Part shown: piece after piece, positions 5,216-8,824 of the stretch
Position numbering within the stretch: the first letter of the stretch is position 1
Layout of the letters: each line of letters begins with the position of its first letter
Assembly (NCBI GenBank): GCA_027030565.1
Contig: JALVEU010000274.1
Span: 1 to 8,824, forward strand
From: Gammaproteobacteria bacterium
GTDB lineage: Bacteria; Pseudomonadota; Gammaproteobacteria; JAJDOJ01
Length of the DNA stretch: 8,824 bases
Direction: 5' to 3'
Made by a program: the position numbers and the translations under genes
The notes under the pieces: model-generated
Databases searched by the model: none
What the model was told of the DNA's origin: nothing
Seen by the model: only the letters and a program-made list of their open reading frames with translations

Positions 5216-6454
5216 TCAGGCGGCGTCGGTCCCTGCGACCATGCCGGTGGCCGCCCCATGCACCTCGATCTGATCGACGACGTGGCGGGCGAAGGGAATG
5301 GAGCAGGTCCAGCCCGGGGACACGGCATTCAACACGTGCATGGAACGCCCATCCCCCTCCAGAACGAAGTCCATCTCCAGCTTACCCTTGCGCAGGTCGT
5401 ACAACTGTGCCCGTATGCCCGGTTTTGCCCACGCCTTGAACCGGGATGGATCGAGATCATGGACCAGGTCCCGGGCCAACGCCACCATCCGGCGCCTGGA
5501 GTACTTGCGCAGCTCCGAGATCGCCAGCCGCGTGAACCCGAAACGCGAGTGAATCAACAGTCCCATGGAACGACGGGTGATATCGGCGAACTCGTCCAGC
5601 TGGAAACGTTCAAATCCGTTGTACTGTTCCCGCCAGAAAGCGGGTATCGCAGTGGGTCCGATCTTGGCCGTCCCGTCGACCTTGATCGTGAAGTGCACGC
5701 CCAGAAAGGGATAGTTCAGGTCGGGCACCGGATAGATGTGGACGCGGTACGACCCCGGCGGTTCCTCGGATTTCAGATACAGGCCCTTGAACGGCAGGAT
5801 GGTGTAGTGCCGGGAGAACCCGAAGTCCCGGGCGATTCGGTCGGCATAGAGGCCGGCTGCATTCACCACGTAACCGGCCGAGATCTTTCCACGGTTCGTG
5901 GAAACTACGCCCCCCTTCACCCCGGCGTAGGCAGTGGCGAACCCGAAATGGACCCCGGCGTCCTGCGCCTCGCCCACCATCCGTTCCAGGACTTGCTGCG
6001 GGTCCGCCGAGGAAGTGGTGGGCGAGAAGATGGCCCGGCGCCAGGTCTTGGCGCGAGGCTCGATCTCACGGGCCTGTTGGGCGTCCACCTCTTCCAGCCT
6101 CACGCCGTTGGCGCGTCCACGGCGTAAGAGCTCGTCGAGCATGCGGTCTTCGGCCTCGTTACGGGCGACGACCAGCTTCCCGCAGCGATTGAGCGGGATC
6201 CCGCGGTCCAGGCAATAGGCCGTCAGTGCTTCGTTGCCTTCGCGTGTGAACCGCGCCTTGAGGCTGTCGGCCGTATAGTAGAACCCGGCGTGGAGCACGC
6301 CGCTGTTGCGTCCGCTGGCATGCGCCCCCGGCCTCGTCTCCTTGTCGATGACCCGTACCGAGGCCCCAGGGTGGCGGGCCTTCAGCTCGCGGGCAATGTT
6401 GGTGCCGATGATTCCCGCACCGATGACCAGAAAGTCACAGCTGTTCATGAGCAT
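5216..6454 (-). CDS. FAD-dependent oxidoreductase of the L-2-hydroxyglutarate oxidase/dehydrogenase (LhgO) family
   Basis: The 412-residue product is a DAO-fold flavoprotein. The FAD dinucleotide motif GAGIIG is at 12-17, ending with the acidic residue in VRVIDKE. It is followed by the family signature HASGRNSGVLHAGFYY (45-60), equivalent to the TGRNSGV-HAG-YY of LhgO/L2HGDH. A second FAD-contact segment, YVVNAAGLYADRIARDFG, and the C-terminal MHVLNAVSPGWTCSIPFA are also typical. LhgO oxidises L-2-hydroxyglutarate to 2-oxoglutarate and passes electrons to oxygen or quinones. Here the gene sits between rfbF and nucleotide-sugar enzymes, so a hydroxy-acid or sugar-acid substrate is more likely than a role in central metabolism (inference). 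ATG 6454 was chosen because GGTGAGG lies 5 nt upstream; a second ATG at 6448 is too far from it. The open frame extends further upstream, but only antisense-free overlap with rfbF lies there. The intergenic distance to rfbF is 7 nt. Confidence 0.85.
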   Translation of the reverse strand: MLMNSCDFLVIGAGIIGTNIARELKARHPGASVRVIDKETRPGAHASGRNSGVLHAGFYYTADSLKARFTREGNEALTAYCLDRGIPLNRCGKLVVARNEAEDRMLDELLRRGRANGVRLEEVDAQQAREIEPRAKTWRRAIFSPTTSSADPQQVLERMVGEAQDAGVHFGFATAYAGVKGGVVSTNRGKISAGYVVNAAGLYADRIARDFGFSRHYTILPFKGLYLKSEEPPGSYRVHIYPVPDLNYPFLGVHFTIKVDGTAKIGPTAIPAFWREQYNGFERFQLDEFADITRRSMGLLIHSRFGFTRLAISELRKYSRRRMVALARDLVHDLDPSRFKAWAKPGIRAQLYDLRKGKLEMDFVLEGDGRSMHVLNAVSPGWTCSIPFARHVVDQIEVHGAATGMVAGTDAA

Positions 6455-6459
6455 GCGGG

Positions 6460-6466
6460 CCTCACC
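6460..6466 (-). promoter_or_regulatory. Ribosome-binding site of the LhgO-like gene, overlapping the rfbF stop
   Basis: On the minus strand GGTGAGG spans these bases, and its internal TGA (6464-6462) is the rfbF stop codon. It is 5 nt from ATG 6454. This decides the start in favour of 6454 over 6448 and places the two genes in one transcript with likely coupled translation. Confidence 0.65.
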
Positions 6467-7235
6467 AGATCTTCCACGGTGCCGTGCCCCGCTTCCACTG
6501 CTCTTCCAGGAAGTTCTTGTCCCGCAACGTATCCATGGGGTGCCAGAACCCATGGTGCCTGTAGGCCGCCAGCTTGCCGTCCCGTGCGAGGTTCTCCATG
6601 GGCTCGCGTTCCCAGGTGGTGGCATCACCCTCGATGTAGTCGAACACCTCCGGCTCCAGCACGAAGAATCCCCCGTTGACCCAGGCGTTGTCGCCCCTGG
6701 GCTTCTCACGAAAATGGTCGATCTTTGCCTGGCCCTCGGGGAGCGTGAAGGCGCCGAAGCGACCCGCGGGCTGAACCGCCGTCAGCGTCGCATAACCACC
6801 CTCCCGGCGATGGGTCTCTACCAATTCCTTCAAATCGATATCGGCGACCCCATCTCCATAGGTCATGCAGAACGTGCCATCGCCCACGTACTCGCGTACT
6901 CGCTTCAGGCGCCCGCCCGTGAGGGTGTCCTGCCCCGTGTCCACGACCGTGACACGCCAGTCCTCGGACTTGTTGTTGTGGATCTCCACTTGGTTGGTGG
7001 CGGCGTGGAAGGTGATGTCCGACATGTGGAGCCAGTAGTTGGCGAACCACTCCTTGATCACGTACCCCTTGTAGCCGCAGCAGATGATGAAATCCCGAAC
7101 CCCCTGAGCATGATAGATTTTCATGATGTGCCACAGGATCGGCATACCCCCGATCTCCACCATCGGCTTGGGCCGGATACTGGTCTCTTCCGACAGCCGA
7201 GTCCCCAGACCCCCGGCAAGGATGACCGCCTTCAT
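6462..7235 (-). CDS. rfbF: Glucose-1-phosphate cytidylyltransferase
   Basis: RfbF (DdhA) joins CTP and alpha-D-glucose 1-phosphate to give CDP-glucose and pyrophosphate, the entry step to CDP-activated deoxy and branched sugars of O-antigens. The product starts MKAVILAGGLGTRLSEE, and the nucleotidyltransferase signature GG-x-GTRL...RPKPM covers about 8-25. YGDGV (126-130) provides the metal-binding Asp, D128. VNGGFFVLEPEVFDYI and the FWHPMDTLRDKNFLE segment near the C-terminus are diagnostic of the cytidylyl rather than thymidylyl or uridylyl branch. At 257 residues it equals the usual family length. ATG 7235 has GGAGA upstream at good distance and matches the universal MKAV start; ATG 7241 (two codons earlier) is possible. 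It is the first gene of the minus-strand block and is divergent from hrpA, so the operon promoter should lie at 7242-7450. No RfbG follows, unlike classical CDP-dideoxyhexose loci. Confidence 0.95.
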   Translation of the reverse strand: MKAVILAGGLGTRLSEETSIRPKPMVEIGGMPILWHIMKIYHAQGVRDFIICCGYKGYVIKEWFANYWLHMSDITFHAATNQVEIHNNKSEDWRVTVVDTGQDTLTGGRLKRVREYVGDGTFCMTYGDGVADIDLKELVETHRREGGYATLTAVQPAGRFGAFTLPEGQAKIDHFREKPRGDNAWVNGGFFVLEPEVFDYIEGDATTWEREPMENLARDGKLAAYRHHGFWHPMDTLRDKNFLEEQWKRGTAPWKIW

Positions 7236-7450
7236 GGACATGTTCTCCAGTCGCATTGGTTCGTCGCAGCCGCGATTGTCGGGCATACTGCACCACAAGT
7301 CTGCCGACTCACTCGCAGTCCTGACCCAGACGCCGGTATGGTCCGGCGCGCTCATTGCCCCCATGATACGGCACGTACTTCACAAGACCGGACGGCAGCC
7401 GGGGATTCCCGCGGCGATACGGCTGCGATCCATGCCAGTCCGTGAACTCG
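7236..7450. other. Divergent intergenic region between rfbF and hrpA
   Basis: These 215 bases must hold promoters for the sugar operon (leftward) and probably for hrpA (rightward). I searched both strands by eye and found no -35/-10 pair with acceptable spacing, no sigma-54 site, no convincing operator palindrome and no RNA gene. GGAGA at the left edge serves rfbF. An 8-bp direct repeat GATACGGC occurs at 7365-7372 and 7416-7423; with only two copies it may be chance. The minus-strand frame of rfbF stays open through about 7364, and a 31-codon plus-strand frame (7363-7458) overlaps the hrpA start. Neither looks like a gene. Confidence 0.5.
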
Positions 7451-8824
7451 ATGCCTGACTTGGAGACCTGCGCCAGCCCGCCCCATGTGCTGGCGACCGT
7501 GGTGGAGCTGACCGGCCGTCTCGAGGCGTGCCTGCCGGTGGACCGGGTACGGCTGCGCGCCCGCCTGCGCCGCCTGGGCGAGCGCCCCGACCCGGCGGAC
7601 CTGGAACGCATCGCCGCGGAGATCGAGGCCGCGGTGGCCCGACGCACACGACGCGCTTGCGGTGTCCCGCAGGTCGCCTATCCCGTCGAGCTCCCGGTCG
7701 TGGCACGCCGCGACGACATCGCCCAAGCCATTCGCGAACATCAGGTGGTCATCGTCTGCGGTGAGACCGGCTCCGGCAAGACCACCCAGCTGCCCAAGAT
7801 CTGCCTGGAGCTCGGACGCGGGGTGGACGGCATGATCGGCCATACGCAGCCACGCCGGCTCGCAGCGCGCAGTGTGGCCCGGCGTATCCGGGAGGAGTTG
7901 GGCGACGACCAAGGCCGGTGGGTGGGCTACAAGGTGCGCTTCCATGACCGCACCCGACCCGAGACCTATGTCAAGCTCATGACCGACGGCATCCTGCTCT
8001 CGGAGCTCCGTTCCGACCGCCTGCTGCTTGCATACGACACCCTCATCATCGACGAGGCCCACGAACGCAGCCTGAACATCGACTTCCTGCTCGGCTACCT
8101 CAAGACCCTGCTGCCACGCCGACCGGACCTGAAACTCATCGTCACCTCGGCCACCATCGACCCCGAACGCTTTTCGCGCCACTTCGGCGACGCACCGGTC
8201 ATCGAGGTCTCCGGACGCAGCCACCCTGTGGAGATCCGCTACCGGCCACTGGCCGACCGCGAAGACGAGGCCGACTTGCAGCAGGCCATCGCCACGGCCG
8301 TGGACGAGTTGGCCGCCGAAGGACCTGGGGACATCCTCGTGTTCCTCCCCACCGAGCGGCTCATTCGCGAAACCGCAGAGACGCTGCGCAAGCATCATCC
8401 GCCCCATACGGAGATCCTGCCGCTCTATGCGCGCCTTTCGGCAGACGAACAGATGCGCATATTCGCCCCCCACCGCGGCCGGCGTATCGTCCTGGCCACC
8501 AATGTCGCCGAGACCTCACTGACCGTTCCGGGCATCCGCTACGTGGTGGACACGGGCACCGTGCGCATCAGTCGTTACAGCCCCAGGGCCAAGGTTCAAC
8601 GCCTGCCCATCGAACCCATCTCCCAGGCCTCGGCCGAGCAGCGCGCCGGGCGCTGTGGACGCGTGGCCCCGGGCGTCTGCATCCGCCTCTACAGCGAGGA
8701 GGACTTCCTCTCCCGGCCCCGCTATACCGATCCCGAGATCCGGCGCACCAACCTCGCTGCCGTGATCTTGCGCATGGCCGACCTGGGACTCGGCGAGATC
8801 GAGTCCTTTCCCTTCATAGAGCCA
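7451..8824 (+). CDS. hrpA: ATP-dependent RNA helicase HrpA, N-terminal 458 residues
   Basis: HrpA is a DEAH-box RNA helicase of about 1,300 residues in E. coli, acting on mRNA and linked to rescue of stalled ribosomes. The window contains the first 458 codons; the frame is open to the edge, so the truncation is only the window boundary. After an N-terminal basic helical segment (about 14-70) come the helicase motifs: Walker A GETGSGKTT (104-112), TQPRRLAARSVA (Ia), DEAH at 201-204 (II), SAT at 233-235 (III), ATNVAETSLT (V) and QRAGRCGR at 397-404 (VI). Phrases such as HQVVIVCGETGSGKTTQLPK and ELGRGVDGMIGHTQPRRL are HrpA-specific within the DEAH family. ATG 7451 fits the usual N-terminal length; an in-frame GTG lies three codons upstream (7442). 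No strong Shine-Dalgarno is visible. It is a housekeeping gene divergent from the sugar operon and likely marks the chromosomal boundary of that cassette. Confidence 0.95.
   Translation, partial: MPDLETCASPPHVLATVVELTGRLEACLPVDRVRLRARLRRLGERPDPADLERIAAEIEAAVARRTRRACGVPQVAYPVELPVVARRDDIAQAIREHQVVIVCGETGSGKTTQLPKICLELGRGVDGMIGHTQPRRLAARSVARRIREELGDDQGRWVGYKVRFHDRTRPETYVKLMTDGILLSELRSDRLLLAYDTLIIDEAHERSLNIDFLLGYLKTLLPRRPDLKLIVTSATIDPERFSRHFGDAPVIEVSGRSHPVEIRYRPLADREDEADLQQAIATAVDELAAEGPGDILVFLPTERLIRETAETLRKHHPPHTEILPLYARLSADEQMRIFAPHRGRRIVLATNVAETSLTVPGIRYVVDTGTVRISRYSPRAKVQRLPIEPISQASAEQRAGRCGRVAPGVCIRLYSEEDFLSRPRYTDPEIRRTNLAAVILRMADLGLGEIESFPFIEP

Noticed and set aside
6455..6709. Upstream extension of the LhgO-like reading frame
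   Set aside because: The conserved family N-terminus begins at MLMNSCDFLVIGAG with a good ribosome-binding site; the extension is an out-of-frame overlap with rfbF.
7242..7364. N-terminal extension of rfbF
   Set aside because: Homologues begin with MKAVILAGG, GGAGA precedes that start, and the extension has no similarity to nucleotidyltransferases.
7365..7423. Two copies of GATACGGC as an operator or repeat array
   Set aside because: Only two 8-bp copies 51 bases apart with no symmetry; this is easily expected by chance.
7363..7458. 31-codon plus-strand ORF overlapping the hrpA start
   Set aside because: No ribosome-binding site, no recognisable product and a composition typical of non-coding DNA; it might at most be a leader frame.
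7352..8473. Minus-strand open frame of 373 codons
   Set aside because: It runs antisense to hrpA, whose helicase motifs are intact; the antisense product is a low-complexity shadow.
1..8824. CRISPR array, insertion sequence, integrase or tRNA gene
   Set aside because: No regular repeats, transposase motifs, terminal inverted repeats or tRNA cloverleaf elements were seen on either strand.

Overview
The window is GC-rich and comes from a proteobacterium. The hrpA and nfi genes, the codon usage and the bacterial operon layout fit a gammaproteobacterium, perhaps of the Chromatiales/Ectothiorhodospiraceae kind. That lineage call is inference from protein flavour, not a computed placement.

Layout. 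At the left edge is the tail of a bile acid:Na+ symporter family gene (+), which converges on an endonuclease V gene (nfi, -). Next comes a long co-directional block on the minus strand, roughly 7.24 kb down to 1.03 kb. Read 5' to 3' on its own strand it contains: glucose-1-phosphate cytidylyltransferase (rfbF), an FAD-dependent oxidoreductase of the L-2-hydroxyglutarate oxidase family, an extended SDR epimerase/dehydratase, an RmlC/RfbC-type 3,5-epimerase, an oxidoreductase of the homoserine-dehydrogenase-like family with a C-terminal SAF domain (COG4091, the family of Brucella DRL), a small ORF of about 51 codons, and a sulfotransferase. Most junctions are tight: gaps of 7, 15, 16 and 17 nt and one 4-nt ATGA overlap. 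The exception is a 251-nt gap between the FAD enzyme and the SDR, which holds a perfect 7-bp hairpin and a doubtful 39-codon ORF. A 215-nt intergenic region separates rfbF from a divergent hrpA helicase gene (+) that runs off the right edge.

How the genes may work together. RfbF makes CDP-glucose. The SDR and the 3,5-epimerase are standard nucleotide-sugar tailoring folds. The DRL-like and LhgO-like enzymes are not part of the classical CDP-3,6-dideoxyhexose pathways, and no recognisable CDP-glucose 4,6-dehydratase (RfbG) lies in the window. The terminal sulfotransferase suggests that a glycan, or the sugar itself, is sulfated. The cassette therefore looks like an O-antigen or exopolysaccharide module for an unusual CDP-activated sugar, possibly branched or acidic. 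This is the most interesting content. The sulfotransferase and small-ORF end of the operon is visibly lower in GC than the rest, as if added separately. nfi, the symporter and hrpA look like ordinary flanking genes.
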